DNA of 64,000 nt, from NCBI GenBank assembly GCA_964352675.1, contig CAYGSN010000006.1, positions 18,884 through 82,883 of the forward strand, given 5' to 3'. The notes under the pieces were generated by a model. It was not told where the DNA came from. It saw only the letters and a program-made list of their open reading frames with translations, and ran no database searches. Below, in pieces: positions 9,120-18,092 of the stretch; position 1 is the first letter of the stretch; each line of letters opens with the position of its first letter. Source of the stretch: CAYGSN01 sp964352675. GTDB lineage: Bacteria; Pseudomonadota; Alphaproteobacteria; Micavibrionales; Micavibrionaceae. A program made the translations under genes and the position numbers.

Positions 9120-10053
9120 CCTGTGAGAGCAGGGTCGCAATCCCCAGCCCCATCTGAACAAACACCATCAAAACCAAGGCATGCAGTGCTGAAAAACGCT
9201 GCGAATTAATCTGGTGCCGGTGGTGCAGGGCATGTAGGTAAAACCCGGCCACCATCAGAGCGGAAAACATAGCGAGCCAGCGATGGGTGAATTGCACCGC
9301 GGAATGATTTTCAAAGATATTCAGCCAGTATGGCGATAAGTTCCACATTTCCGGGGGTATGAATTGACCACCCATCAGCGGATACTCGTTGTAAATCATC
9401 CCGGCATCCAGCCCGGCTACAAAAGCGCCCCAGAAAATCGTTACGATGATTGTAAGAAGGACCAGCCAGCCATGACGGTACAGCGCTTTATGCGGTGTGC
9501 GGGCCGATCTGCGCAGGGACAGCCCCAGCCAGATCAGCAGGCCGAAAATCAGAAAGGCCAAAAACAAATGTGCAGCCAGTCGGTAATGGCTCACGGCGGG
9601 CATATCAATCAGCCCGCTCTTAACCATGTACCAGCCCATCAGCCCCTGTAGGCCACCCAGCACCAACATGCCGAAGAGTTTAAGGCGATAGCCCTGCGGG
9701 ATCATTCCGCGCAGCAGGAAAAACAAAAAAGGCAGCCCGTAAATTAGGCCAATTATCCGCCCCCACAGGCGGTGTAGCCATTCCCAGAAGAAAATCGATT
9801 TGAATTCCTCAATTCCCATCCAGAAATTCTTTTTCTGGAATTCCGGGGTTTGTTTGTACAGCTCGAACACGCGGGACCATTCCGCATCATTCATGGGCGG
9901 CAGCGCACCAATCAGGGGTTTCCATTCCACCATGGACAGGCCGGATTCGGTCAGGCGCGTAATCGCGCCGATCACCACCATGGTAAACACAGAAAATGCG
10001 GTGGCGAACAGCCAGTTGGAAATAAACCGGGAATTTTTGTCAGGAACAGACAT
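8995..10053 (-). CDS. ctaA: Heme A synthase (COX15/CtaA family)
   Basis: This inner-membrane enzyme oxidises heme O to heme A for aa3-type cytochrome oxidase. The 352-residue protein has eight predicted membrane helices and the family motifs GAITRLTESGLSMVEWKP, FKSIFFWEWLHRLWGR, an AHL helix in the middle, FTHRWLAMF and LHQAGALSL. These supply the conserved histidines for the two heme sites. The start MSVPDKNSRF was chosen over an ATG 12 codons upstream, which adds residues unlike the family. Its 3' end overlaps the convergent gene at 8607-9119 by 125 bp. No cytochrome oxidase gene lies in the window. Confidence 0.95.
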   Translation of the reverse strand: MSVPDKNSRFISNWLFATAFSVFTMVVIGAITRLTESGLSMVEWKPLIGALPPMNDAEWSRVFELYKQTPEFQKKNFWMGIEEFKSIFFWEWLHRLWGRIIGLIYGLPFLFFLLRGMIPQGYRLKLFGMLVLGGLQGLMGWYMVKSGLIDMPAVSHYRLAAHLFLAFLIFGLLIWLGLSLRRSARTPHKALYRHGWLVLLTIIVTIFWGAFVAGLDAGMIYNEYPLMGGQFIPPEMWNLSPYWLNIFENHSAVQFTHRWLAMFSALMVAGFYLHALHHRHQINSQRFSALHALVLMVFVQMGLGIATLLSQVNLPLAILHQAGALSLVGLSVAVLHRLRPLPDHPAAQKESG

Positions 10054-10140
10054 GAATACACATTTAGGGGGCTGTGCGTTAAAAATCAATCCGCAAAATC
10101 TATTGCTCCGTTCTGAGGGAGTTGATAAAACCCATATGTC

Positions 10141-10971
10141 ATGGCTTCATTTGATTTCATAGAATCTGCCTCCGAGGGCTATAAATTCGTTTGGGAAGAG
10201 CGCCGTGTTTTGGTGCGCCTTGCTTTTGTGCCTTTCCTGATCAAACTTGTATCTTATGCGGTGATTATAGGGTTTGGGCTGGAGGACAATCTGTTGCGAC
10301 AGGGCTGGCTTCTTATTCCGTCCTATTTTGCCGAAGCCTGGCTGATTGCGGTGACCTTACGCTTTGCTATTTTTGCCGAAGCGGCCGGCCCGGCTGCGAT
10401 CACGCTTGACCCTGCGCGTGGCAAGCTGAAGGGCGAGGATCTGGATACAAGGCGACGCAATATAATGGGTTGTATTCTTGCATATGTCCTTATGAAACTG
10501 GCTGTGGCTTTTGTAACCGGGTCTACGATTGTGGGTGCCCGGCAATCGAGTTTAGAGCCGAACATGACGGCGGGGCTGGAGGGTGAGGCCGGAGCGTTTT
10601 TCTTTTCCGCCGCCGCGCTGGCCGTATTTATCTGGGCGTTTCGGTTTATCTGGTTGTATGTACCAGTGGCGCTGGGGTATCGCCTGGAAGATTTTGTACG
10701 CAAGACACGCGGCTTTATGACCTCTGTTTATATGCTGGGGTTCTGGATGATCTGTTTCCTGCCTTTTGCAATTCTTGTGCTGCTGGCTTCCGAGTTGATG
10801 CTGATGATTTTCCCCCCCGTCGAAGGGATGGCCAGTGCAGGGTATTCTTATGCTATGGCCTTTTCACAGGTTGCTTTTGAGCTGATGATTGCCTTGATTT
10901 CCAGTGTGGGCATGGCGCATGGCGTTGTATCCATTATGAAGGACGAGAATAAACGTCCATCGCTGTTTTAA
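10141..10971 (+). CDS. Integral membrane protein of unknown function
   Basis: The 276-residue product starts with an amphipathic segment, MASFDFIESASEGYKFVWEERRVL, followed by about six hydrophobic helices (roughly 27-47, 58-78, 110-130, 155-180, 195-215 and 235-255). Members of this kind are found across alphaproteobacteria without known function. It is divergent from ctaA, with 87 bp between the starts, and lies 18 bp before a ferredoxin gene, so the two probably form an operon. Confidence 0.8.
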   Translation: MASFDFIESASEGYKFVWEERRVLVRLAFVPFLIKLVSYAVIIGFGLEDNLLRQGWLLIPSYFAEAWLIAVTLRFAIFAEAAGPAAITLDPARGKLKGEDLDTRRRNIMGCILAYVLMKLAVAFVTGSTIVGARQSSLEPNMTAGLEGEAGAFFFSAAALAVFIWAFRFIWLYVPVALGYRLEDFVRKTRGFMTSVYMLGFWMICFLPFAILVLLASELMLMIFPPVEGMASAGYSYAMAFSQVAFELMIALISSVGMAHGVVSIMKDENKRPSLF

Positions 10972-10989
10972 TAAAGAAAGATCCGGATA

Positions 10990-11307
10990 ATGATGATTTA
11001 CGTGACGGATCTGGAAGGCAAGGAACATGCGCTGGAGGCGCCGGAAGGCTGGCGCGTGATGGAGGTCATCCGCGATTACGGGCTGCCGATCAAGGCCGAG
11101 TGCGGCGGGGCCTGCGCCTGCGCCACCTGCCATGTCTATGTCGATGCGGGCTGGATGGATAAAATCCCGCCGATATATGATGAAGAGGAATATATGCTGG
11201 GCGAAGCGGTTGATGTGGTAAAAGAAAATTCCCGCCTGTCCTGCCAGATTATTTTGGAGGAGGCGCTGGACGGTTTGAAAGTAACATTGGCGAAGAACGA
11301 TGACTAA
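10990..11307 (+). CDS. [2Fe-2S] ferredoxin, adrenodoxin/ISC type
   Basis: The 105-residue electron carrier has the adrenodoxin-type cluster motif: ECGGACACATC gives three cysteines in C-x5-C-x2-C spacing, and SRLSCQI the fourth. The helix VMEVIRDYGLPIKAECGG and the DE-rich stretch PPIYDEEEYML fit ferredoxins that supply electrons to Fe-S cluster assembly or to monooxygenases. Two in-frame ATGs begin the gene (10990, 10993). It overlaps the next methyltransferase gene by 8 bp, so the two are translationally coupled. Confidence 0.9.
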   Translation: MMIYVTDLEGKEHALEAPEGWRVMEVIRDYGLPIKAECGGACACATCHVYVDAGWMDKIPPIYDEEEYMLGEAVDVVKENSRLSCQIILEEALDGLKVTLAKNDD

Positions 11308-12133
11308 AGCAGCAGCGAAGGATGAGCGTTACGATGTTGAAACCCATTTCGGGTTTGGCCGGAACTGGGCGGAATACGCAAAGAATGTCCGTGAAGCGGA
11401 AATCGGAGCCGCGCGCGAAGGGGTGCTGCGCCTGCTGGATGCGCAGGATATCACCGGCAAGAGCGTGCTGGATATCGGCTGCGGATCGGGGCTGCATTCA
11501 CTGGCGATGCTCAATCTGGGCGCGGCGCATGTCACCGCGATTGATATTGATCTCAATTCCGTGGCCACCGCCCAGGCGGTTCTGGATCGTTTCGCGGGCC
11601 AGCGCAATTACGATGTGCGGGTTCACAATATCCTGGCTGAACCGTTGCAGGGGCAATTCGATATTGTCTATAGCTGGGGCGTGCTGCATCACACCGGGGA
11701 TATGGCAGGCGCGATCAGCGCGGCGCAGGCGCTGGTGAAGCCGGGCGGGATGTTTGTTATCGCGCTGTATAAGAAAACCCCGCTTTGCGGTTTCTGGAAA
11801 CGGGAGAAAAAATTCTACACCTCTGCGCCCAAAGCGATACGGATCGTATTGGACATGATTTATGCCGGTTTATACTGCGCGGCACTGGCGGTCAGCGGCA
11901 CGAATCCTGTGCGTTACGTGCGAAGCTATAAAGCCGATCGCGGCATGCATTTCATGACCGATGTGCGGGATTGGCTGGGGGGCTACCCCTATGAATCGAT
12001 TGCCCCGGAGGATGTAGACGTACAAATGCGTACGGCCGGTTTTGCTCTCGAAAAATCCCTGAACACACAGGCGATGAAAGCCGGCGGCCTGTTCGGGTCG
12101 GGCTGTGCGGAATATGTGTTTCGCAGATCTTAG
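11300..12133 (+). CDS. Class I SAM-dependent methyltransferase
   Basis: The 277-residue protein has the Rossmann motifs of a class I methyltransferase: motif I is VLDIGCGSGLHSLAM, an acidic residue ends strand 2 in VTAIDIDLNSV, and post-motifs are FDIVYSWGVLHHTGDM and LVKPGGMFVIALY. The C-terminal 100 residues are a cap with a GMHFMTDVRDWLGGYPYE motif seen in small-molecule or glycan methyltransferases. The substrate is unknown. It overlaps the ferredoxin gene by 8 bp. Confidence 0.85.
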   Translation: MTKAAAKDERYDVETHFGFGRNWAEYAKNVREAEIGAAREGVLRLLDAQDITGKSVLDIGCGSGLHSLAMLNLGAAHVTAIDIDLNSVATAQAVLDRFAGQRNYDVRVHNILAEPLQGQFDIVYSWGVLHHTGDMAGAISAAQALVKPGGMFVIALYKKTPLCGFWKREKKFYTSAPKAIRIVLDMIYAGLYCAALAVSGTNPVRYVRSYKADRGMHFMTDVRDWLGGYPYESIAPEDVDVQMRTAGFALEKSLNTQAMKAGGLFGSGCAEYVFRRS

Positions 12134-12136
12134 GTG

Positions 12137-12400
12137 CTACTGCAACGTCCCCTGCCATTCGGCGAAGCGGTAATCGCCGGGGGTGATTAGGGCCTTTTTT
12201 GCGACATAGACGGAATGCAACTTGCCGTCGATCTCGCGGGTCCAGAAATCCAGAAATTTTTGCAAACAGGGGAATCTGGGGGCGATGTCGTATTCCTGCC
12301 AGATGAATTCCTGCAACAGATCCTTGTGGTCGGGCATGTAATAAATAATTTGCGCCGTGGTCAGGCGATAATCTGATAATTGACGTGTTAAATCAGCCAT
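12137..12400 (-). CDS. usg: Usg family protein
   Basis: This 87-residue protein belongs to the small Usg family of alphaproteobacteria, named for a gene near trp loci. The motifs TTAQIIYYMPDH, LLQEFIWQEYDIAPRFP and KFLDFWTREIDGKLHSVYV match the family along its whole length. The biochemical function is unknown. The ATG has an AGGAGG ribosome site. It converges with the methyltransferase gene, 3 bp apart. Confidence 0.85.
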   Translation of the reverse strand: MADLTRQLSDYRLTTAQIIYYMPDHKDLLQEFIWQEYDIAPRFPCLQKFLDFWTREIDGKLHSVYVAKKALITPGDYRFAEWQGTLQ

Positions 12401-12556
12401 TTAAGCCTCCTGCTCTTGTACCATCCCTTCAAAAAATTCTACTCCACCTACTAACCATAATAAACTAATAATCTTGAAAAGTCCTTAATTATCAACAGAT
12501 TTGGCGATCAGAGAAAAAACTTGTAAGTTCTATGGAAAACATCTATAAATTTGGCC

Positions 12557-13501
12557 ATGCAGCAAGTTGCCACAACCAAAGTTTTTAATGATCAAACCCC
12601 CCGGCCTGCACCGGTGCGGGCGTTGTATGGCGACCAAGTGCCTTTTATGTTTGAGCAAACGGTTTCGTCATATTCTTTGCGTGCGGAAGAAACCTGCCGC
12701 ATGCATATCCGTGATCTCGATTTTTTCATTTACAAACACGGTGTTATCCATGGCGATAACATGATCGTGGATCTGGACAACAAAGTGGTTCGTTTTGATT
12801 CCAATGGTGCGGAGACGGATTATTCGCCCCGAAAAGATTATTTTGCCTTTATGGCCAAGCTGGCGGGTCTTATTCAAAAATCGGTGATGGAATTTTATCT
12901 GACCGATCCGGAATACCGGGATGTTGTGGCCGAATTGTTGAGTGAAGCTCCCGATACAGAGACGCCTTTTTTCGTTTTTGATCCGGCCCTGGATAAAATG
13001 CAGAGCATTGTCGGCGGCGTGTATAACACATTCATGCATAACTACAGGCAAGCTGCCGGTGTGCTCGCCGGGTTCATTGAAGGGATGCATCCCGCCGAGT
13101 TGGCGCGTTGCCATATGATGCTGGCGGAGCATTGTGTCTATGGTGAAGCGTTTTACCATCACATAAAGATGGATCAGCGTGATGCCGAAGGTGGTTATCA
13201 CTCTATGGGTCTGCACCGGGTCGACCGGCGGATGACTTACGGGCAGCACGTACAGGATGTGGTCGCATATATTGCCGATTATCATGAAAAGAAAAATATG
13301 GGGGAAAAAGGCGTGAGCTGGCGCTCTCCGCGTTTGATTTATCAGGGTCAGACCTATCGCATGGATCAGAATAACAAAACGCAGGCCGATGCGTTGGGCC
13401 GGGTGGTCAGTGTTGATACGGACCCTGCGATCAAGCGCCTGTATGATTTTGTGGGCATAGGTTTGAATGTGTGCGAGGTCCCGGAAGGGCCCTCGGTATA
13501 A
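12557..13501 (+). CDS. Soluble protein of unknown function
   Basis: I do not recognise this 314-residue protein. It has no signal peptide or membrane helix. Notable parts are RDLDFFIYKHGVIHGDNMIVDLDN, a helical middle rich in His and Met (LARCHMMLAEHCVYGEAFYHHIKMDQRDAEGG; not proven metal binding) and a basic stretch near the C-terminus. A TTG two codons upstream (12551) is a possible alternative start. It lies just before the groESL heat-shock promoter but is unlikely to belong to that transcript. Confidence 0.65.
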   Translation: MQQVATTKVFNDQTPRPAPVRALYGDQVPFMFEQTVSSYSLRAEETCRMHIRDLDFFIYKHGVIHGDNMIVDLDNKVVRFDSNGAETDYSPRKDYFAFMAKLAGLIQKSVMEFYLTDPEYRDVVAELLSEAPDTETPFFVFDPALDKMQSIVGGVYNTFMHNYRQAAGVLAGFIEGMHPAELARCHMMLAEHCVYGEAFYHHIKMDQRDAEGGYHSMGLHRVDRRMTYGQHVQDVVAYIADYHEKKNMGEKGVSWRSPRLIYQGQTYRMDQNNKTQADALGRVVSVDTDPAIKRLYDFVGIGLNVCEVPEGPSV

Positions 13502-13505
13502 ACCC

Positions 13506-13534
13506 CTTGAATTTTCCCTCTAACTCTCCTATAT
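13506..13534 (+). promoter_or_regulatory. RpoH-type heat-shock promoter of groESL
   Basis: CTTG (13506-13509) is followed after 18 bp by CCTATAT (13528-13534). This matches the alphaproteobacterial sigma-32 consensus CTTG-N17/18-CYTATNT. It lies about 125 bp before groS, leaving a 5' leader. The first -35 bases (CTTGAA) also fit the enteric form. Confidence 0.75.
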
Positions 13535-13663
13535 CTACTGCACTTGCTGATTCAGCTGTTTGAAAGCACTGAAACGCAAGAGTGGAGGGGCTTCTCGGTC
13601 CGCTTTTGAAACGGGGTCAGAAAGCCTGCTTGTTTAACACTAACTCTCAAGGAGAAAACAAAA

Positions 13664-13960
13664 ATGGCGAAAATTAAATTCCGTCCTTTACATGACCGCG
13701 TATTGGTCCGCCGCATTGAGGCCGACCTGAAAACAGCCGGCGGGATCATTATCCCGGATACTGCTGCGGAAAAACCTATGGAAGGTGAAATCGTGGCCGT
13801 TGGAAATGGTCATGTTAACGATAATGGCGAGGTCCGCCCGCTGGACGTGAAAAGTGGCGATAAGGTCATCTTTTCCAAATGGGCCGGCACTGAAGTCACC
13901 ATCGATGGCGAAGAGCTGATGGTGATGAAAGAATCCGACATTATTGGTGTCGTTGCTTAA
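13664..13960 (+). CDS. groS: Co-chaperonin GroES
   Basis: The 98-residue subunit forms the heptameric lid of GroEL. KFRPLHDRVLVRR at the N-terminus, the mobile loop around ADLKTAGGIIIPDTAAEKP, and YSKWAGTEV-like and DIIGVV motifs at the end are all present. It is 39 bp before groL and is transcribed with it from the RpoH promoter upstream. AAGGAGAAAAC is its ribosome site. Confidence 0.97.
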   Translation: MAKIKFRPLHDRVLVRRIEADLKTAGGIIIPDTAAEKPMEGEIVAVGNGHVNDNGEVRPLDVKSGDKVIFSKWAGTEVTIDGEELMVMKESDIIGVVA

Positions 13961-13999
13961 TTTAAGAACGAAAACTAAATCTCAAAAGGAGAAAATACA

Positions 14000-15655
14000 A
14001 TGAGTGCAAAAGATGTAAATTTGGGCGGTGATGCCCGTGAAGAAATGTTGCAAGGGATTAATATCCTGGCCAATGCGGTAAAAGTAACGCTCGGTCCAAA
14101 AGGCCGTAACGTTGTGATTGAGAAGAGCTTCGGCTCGCCGCGCACAACCAAGGACGGTGTGACCGTGGCCAAGGAAATCCAGCTGAAGAACAAGCGCCAG
14201 AATATCGGCGCTCAGTTGATGAAGGAAGTGGCTTCCAAAGCCAATGATCACGCGGGTGACGGTACAACAACCGCGACCGTTCTGGCACAATGTATCGCTC
14301 AGGAAGGCGTAAAGGCCGTTTCTGCCGGGCGTAACCCGATGGATCTGAAGCGCGGTATAGATAAGGCCGTTGAGGTTGTTGTGGCTGATCTGGCCAAGCG
14401 CGGCAAGAATGTGAAGACCAATGATGAGATCAAGCAGGTCGGCACAATCTCCGCCAATGGCGAAACAGAAATCGGCGCAATGCTGGCCGAAGCGATGGAA
14501 AAGGTCGGCAATGAAGGCGTGATTACGGTTGAAGAAGCCAAATCACTCCAGAGCGAGCTGGAAGTCGTTGAAGGTATGCAGTTCGATCGTGGCTATCTGT
14601 CACCGTACTTCATCACCGATGCCGACAAGATGCAGGCTGTACTGGAAAACCCGTACATCCTGTTGAGCGAAGGCAAGCTTTCGAACCTGCAGGCGATCCT
14701 GCCGATTCTGGAAGCCGTTGTGCAGTCCAGCCGTCCGCTGCTGATTATTGCGGAAGATGTCGAAGGCGAAGCCCTTGCCACGCTGGTGGTGAACAAATTG
14801 CGTGGCGGTCTGAAGATTGCTGCGGTGAAGGCGCCGGGCTTCGGCGATCGTCGTAAGGCGATGCTTGAAGATATCGCGCTGTTGACCGGTGGTCAGGTTA
14901 TCTCCGAAGATCTCGGCATCAAGCTGGAGAATGTAACGCTGGATATGCTGGGAACCTGTAAGAAGGTGTCCATCACAAAAGACGACACAACCGTTGTGGA
15001 TGGCGCCGGCGCGAAGAAAGATATCGAAGCGCGTTGCAACCAGATCCGCCGCCAGGTTGAGGAAACCAGCAGCGACTACGACAAGGAAAAACTGCAGGAG
15101 CGCCTGGCGAAACTTTCGGGCGGCGTGGCCGTTCTGAAGGTCGGCGGTGCAACGGAAGTGGAAGTGAAAGAGCGCAAAGACCGCGTTGACGACGCGCTTC
15201 ACGCGACCCGCGCCGCTGTTGAGGAAGGCATTATTGCCGGTGGCGGTACGGCGCTTCTGTATGCGACCAAAGCACTGGACAAAATGGAGGGCGATAATGA
15301 TGACCAAACTGTGGGCATCAACATTGTTCGCCGTGCGATCCAGGCTCCGATCCGCCAGATTGCCGAGAATGCAGGCGCCGAAGGCTCCGTAATTGTTGGT
15401 AAGCTGCTGGAGCAGAAAGACACCAATTTTGGCTATGATGCTCAAAAGGGTGAGTTCTGTGACCTGGTGAAGGCCGGAATTATTGACCCTGTGAAGGTTG
15501 TGCGCACAGCATTGCAAGATGCGGCTTCAATCTCCGGCTTGCTGATCACCACCGAAGCCATTATCACCGAATCCCCGTCCGAGGAAAAGTCCGGCGGCGG
15601 CATGGGCGATATGGGCGGCATGGGCGGCATGGGCGGTATGGGCGGCATGATGTAA
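14000..15655 (+). CDS. groL: Chaperonin GroEL
   Basis: The 551-residue ATP-dependent folding chamber subunit is complete. It has the nucleotide loop VTLGPKGRNVVIEKSFG, the catalytic stretch ANDHAGDGTTTATVLAQ, and the Gly/Met-rich flexible tail (GGMGG repeats ending GGMM). The start MSAKDVNLGGDAREEM has an AAAAGGAG site. An intrinsic terminator follows 43 bp after the stop. Confidence 0.98.
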   Translation: MSAKDVNLGGDAREEMLQGINILANAVKVTLGPKGRNVVIEKSFGSPRTTKDGVTVAKEIQLKNKRQNIGAQLMKEVASKANDHAGDGTTTATVLAQCIAQEGVKAVSAGRNPMDLKRGIDKAVEVVVADLAKRGKNVKTNDEIKQVGTISANGETEIGAMLAEAMEKVGNEGVITVEEAKSLQSELEVVEGMQFDRGYLSPYFITDADKMQAVLENPYILLSEGKLSNLQAILPILEAVVQSSRPLLIIAEDVEGEALATLVVNKLRGGLKIAAVKAPGFGDRRKAMLEDIALLTGGQVISEDLGIKLENVTLDMLGTCKKVSITKDDTTVVDGAGAKKDIEARCNQIRRQVEETSSDYDKEKLQERLAKLSGGVAVLKVGGATEVEVKERKDRVDDALHATRAAVEEGIIAGGGTALLYATKALDKMEGDNDDQTVGINIVRRAIQAPIRQIAENAGAEGSVIVGKLLEQKDTNFGYDAQKGEFCDLVKAGIIDPVKVVRTALQDAASISGLLITTEAIITESPSEEKSGGGMGDMGGMGGMGGMGGMM

Positions 15656-15697
15656 GCGCCCTACCACCGGCTCAAGACTTAGCTGTTACAAATAACA

Positions 15698-15730
15698 AAA
15701 GCCCCGCTCTTACCGATGCGGGGCTTTTTT
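15698..15730 (+). terminator. Intrinsic terminator of groESL
   Basis: AGCCCCGC pairs with GCGGGGCT across a 10-nt loop and six or more T follow. It stands between groL and the convergent SemiSWEET gene. Confidence 0.9.
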
Positions 15731-15747
15731 GTTTTTGGTGTTTTGCT

Positions 15748-16065
15748 TTATTGGCAGGACTTTTCCAGCCGGGGTTTGGTGGATGATTTTATTTTTGGTG
15801 TTTGATGATCGGGCCATACCAAGATTTTAAGATACAAAATGACCATGCCGAATGCTAAAGCAACAATGTTCCAGATAATAACAGATATAAGATTTAGCAT
15901 GATTCCGTATGTCAGCCACAAAACATAAGACCCGTTTAGCATCAAAATTGTGGAGGTTGAAACATCCGAGCTGCGTTTGTGTTTAATAATCTTTAAAGAT
16001 TGCGGAACGGTACTGAATGCCGTCAGAAACCCTGCCAGTAATCCGACCATTTCTGCTATGAGCAT
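15748..16065 (-). CDS. SemiSWEET-type sugar transporter (PQ-loop family)
   Basis: The 105-residue protein has three membrane helices and the PQ-loop motif STVPQSLKIIKHKRSSDVS in the first (P21-Q22), followed by ILMLNGSYVLWLTYGIM. This matches bacterial SemiSWEETs, which dimerise to pass sugars by facilitated diffusion. The Lys/Pro-rich tail is extra. Its start codon touches the stop of the upstream EgtD-like gene (one base shared at 16065), so it is translationally coupled as the last gene of the operon. Confidence 0.82.
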   Translation of the reverse strand: MLIAEMVGLLAGFLTAFSTVPQSLKIIKHKRSSDVSTSTILMLNGSYVLWLTYGIMLNLISVIIWNIVALAFGMVILYLKILVWPDHQTPKIKSSTKPRLEKSCQ

Positions 16066-17249
16066 TATATGCCCTCCAGCGCCACCAAACGAACACCATC
16101 TTCGAGCATATCGAATTGCGGCTCAAACTTTTCTTTTCTGCACCACTCATCGAATTGTGCTGTGCTTGGTTTGGGCGATATGTTTATAAGATATTCCTTG
16201 GGTCCGCCATTGTCTCCAAAATTTAAGGTCAGGTAATGGGCAAGAATGCCGCTTTCCTCGTCGAAACCGACGCGGAATTCTGTGTCTTCGATTACAATAT
16301 TTTTGTAAGGCGTGTCTCTGTGAATTCTGTGTGCAAGGTTGCAGGCAAATTCCCCTTGGCCTTTGTATGCTGCTTCGACTTTTTCCGGATCACGGTTTGT
16401 ATCATGGGTCGTTACAAACCATCCGCCTTTTCCAACGGACCTCCGGATTGCCTTTAATCTCTCTCTGATGGCTCTTTCGGGCATGATCAGAGAGCCGGTA
16501 GAAATATCTCTTTCCGCATCCACGTTATAGAGGGTTCCACCAAACATGGTGGCTAAGTTTGTGGCTTTTACGGCCGGTGATCTGGGAATTGGAAAGCCGC
16601 CAAAGATATCCGCCACATAAGATCCGGCCATATTCAGGTTTGGCCTGTATCTTTCCACAAGCATTTGGCCTGTATGTGCATAATCGCGACTGATGTCAAA
16701 GACGGTGGCGCTGACAACATTCGTAAATTCGGTGGTCAGTCTCAAATCTTTGCGTTTAAACGGCCACTTGTTGCCAACACCCAGAAAGGCAAGGGCTATG
16801 GGTTGTGGAATTATTTTTGGCAGCTCGGGAGCCGCGCGCCGTGCGAGCAAAATTTCAGCATTCGGCATATAGTAAGCAACATTGGCCTGAAGGAATTCTA
16901 CCCAAAGCTGAGTCCCGCGCACAGGGTCTTCCTCGTGTTCCGGATCGGAGTACTCCCATTGACCCAAATGGCCTTCTCTTGAACCCCGTCTTAGGGAGAT
17001 AACATCAGCCGTAAACAGTTCGTCCCAATTTATAGAGGATTCTTCAACGCGCGGGATGTCCCGGTCGCCGTCATCATTTTCTGCAGTATTTACTGTACTC
17101 ATCAGTGCTACTCGTTTTTCTCTATCACTATTATTAACTCCGGCTTTCGGTCCTCTTGTTTGTCTTTCCGATCCGATCCGCTTTGGTTTTGCGAGGTCGT
17201 TACGGCCCGGAGTCCCGTGTCCAAATTGTCTTTTATCTATTTGCGACAT
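16065..17249 (-). CDS. EgtD-like (histidine-specific) SAM methyltransferase
   Basis: The 394-residue protein resembles the L-histidine N-alpha-methyltransferase (EgtD, Methyltransf_33) family that makes hercynine. Matching parts are the glycine-rich MFGGTLYNVDAERD, WFVTTHDTNRDPEKVEAAYKGQGEFACNLAHRI (compare the D.....L..AYND..G.TA.FN region) and FRVGFDEESGILAHYLTL. The N-terminal 55 residues are basic and disordered; an in-frame ATG at codon 50 is an alternative start, but the upstream start overlaps the XRE gene by 17 bp, suggesting coupling. No sulfoxide synthase (EgtB) lies nearby, so histidine and ergothioneine are only analogies. Confidence 0.65.
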   Translation of the reverse strand: MSQIDKRQFGHGTPGRNDLAKPKRIGSERQTRGPKAGVNNSDREKRVALMSTVNTAENDDGDRDIPRVEESSINWDELFTADVISLRRGSREGHLGQWEYSDPEHEEDPVRGTQLWVEFLQANVAYYMPNAEILLARRAAPELPKIIPQPIALAFLGVGNKWPFKRKDLRLTTEFTNVVSATVFDISRDYAHTGQMLVERYRPNLNMAGSYVADIFGGFPIPRSPAVKATNLATMFGGTLYNVDAERDISTGSLIMPERAIRERLKAIRRSVGKGGWFVTTHDTNRDPEKVEAAYKGQGEFACNLAHRIHRDTPYKNIVIEDTEFRVGFDEESGILAHYLTLNFGDNGGPKEYLINISPKPSTAQFDEWCRKEKFEPQFDMLEDGVRLVALEGI

Positions 17250-17901
17250 TTGCTAACTTTTTGGGTTCAGCGGCCAAAGCCCACACCTTGTCAAATTCAT
17301 TTCTATAAAAATGCGCAATAGCCCGGCTATTGATTACATATACATTCACATCATCATCTGTAAAGTGAATAAGTGCTGATTTTGTGCCATAAACATAAAA
17401 AGAAATGCTGCTAAACGTTGTTTTTGGTATCCATTTGTACCTTGCGTATTCATTCGCCGTAAAGTTGTGATCACCCTCTTCGATGACAATTTTGTATTTT
17501 GCACCGACTTCGCGCATGCGCTTCTGGTGCATTTCCAGGTAATCTCTTTCCCATTTGATAAATTGATCTTCGGAAACGTTATTAACAACAACCTCTTTAA
17601 ATGCATTCGGTTGTTTAAGAGTTTCATAAACATCGACAAGAAAGGCAACAAACCCTTCGTGGCCGCGATAGGTTTGAACATGCCCCTCAGGACGTCTTTT
17701 AACCCCGGTTTCATCGATAAATTCAATATCCGCATCATCGAAGGCGCGTTTGATTTTTTCCAATGTTTGGGAGTTCGGGCGATTGGTCCCGTTTTCAATG
17801 CGCGCGATGCCTGTCTGCGACAGGTCGGCCTTTTCGGCCAAGTCTGACTGGCTCCAGTCCAAAAGCGCACGCGCCGCTCTAATCTGTTCAATTGTTGGCA
17901 T
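17233..17901 (-). CDS. XRE-family transcription regulator with C-terminal sensor domain
   Basis: The 222-residue protein opens with a helix-turn-helix of the Cro/CI type (IRAARALLDWSQSDLAEKADLSQTGIARIENGTNRP). The C-terminal part (ISFYVYGTKSALIHFTDDDVNVYVINSRAIAHFYRNEFDKVWALA) resembles the effector region of regulators such as TrmB, whose FYRNEFD..W motif is close to phospholipase D-like sensor folds. It heads the operon with the EgtD-like and SemiSWEET genes and may respond to the same compound. The start MPTIEQIR was preferred to one 32 codons upstream whose residues look like untranslated leader. Confidence 0.8.
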   Translation of the reverse strand: MPTIEQIRAARALLDWSQSDLAEKADLSQTGIARIENGTNRPNSQTLEKIKRAFDDADIEFIDETGVKRRPEGHVQTYRGHEGFVAFLVDVYETLKQPNAFKEVVVNNVSEDQFIKWERDYLEMHQKRMREVGAKYKIVIEEGDHNFTANEYARYKWIPKTTFSSISFYVYGTKSALIHFTDDDVNVYVINSRAIAHFYRNEFDKVWALAAEPKKLANVANR

Positions 17902-18058
17902 TCTATATCCCCAAATCCAATCCACATATTTTGAAGGTGCCAATAGATATACGCATATAAAATGCATTTGTCCAGAAAAAAATTGATATGTAAACAAATT
18001 TTTTTCATAGAGTATCTATAAAAAAATGCTTTTTATGCCAAAATAATGCCTTTTTTTG

Positions 18059-18086
18059 TTGACAACCGCTTTTTTCCTGCTATAAA
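18059..18086 (+). promoter_or_regulatory. Near-consensus sigma-70 promoter
   Basis: TTGACA (18059-18064), a 16-bp spacer and TATAAA (18081-18086). Transcription should start near 18093. The unit it drives ends at the terminator at 18164-18199, before mutM. Confidence 0.7.
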
Positions 18087-18092
18087 TAGTGC

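Noticed and set aside
13563..13589. CIRCE-like element upstream of groS
   Set aside because: AGCACT and GAGTG are present, but the outer bases do not pair and the spacing is one base short of the TTAGCACTC-N9-GAGTGCTAA form. Probably chance beside the RpoH promoter.
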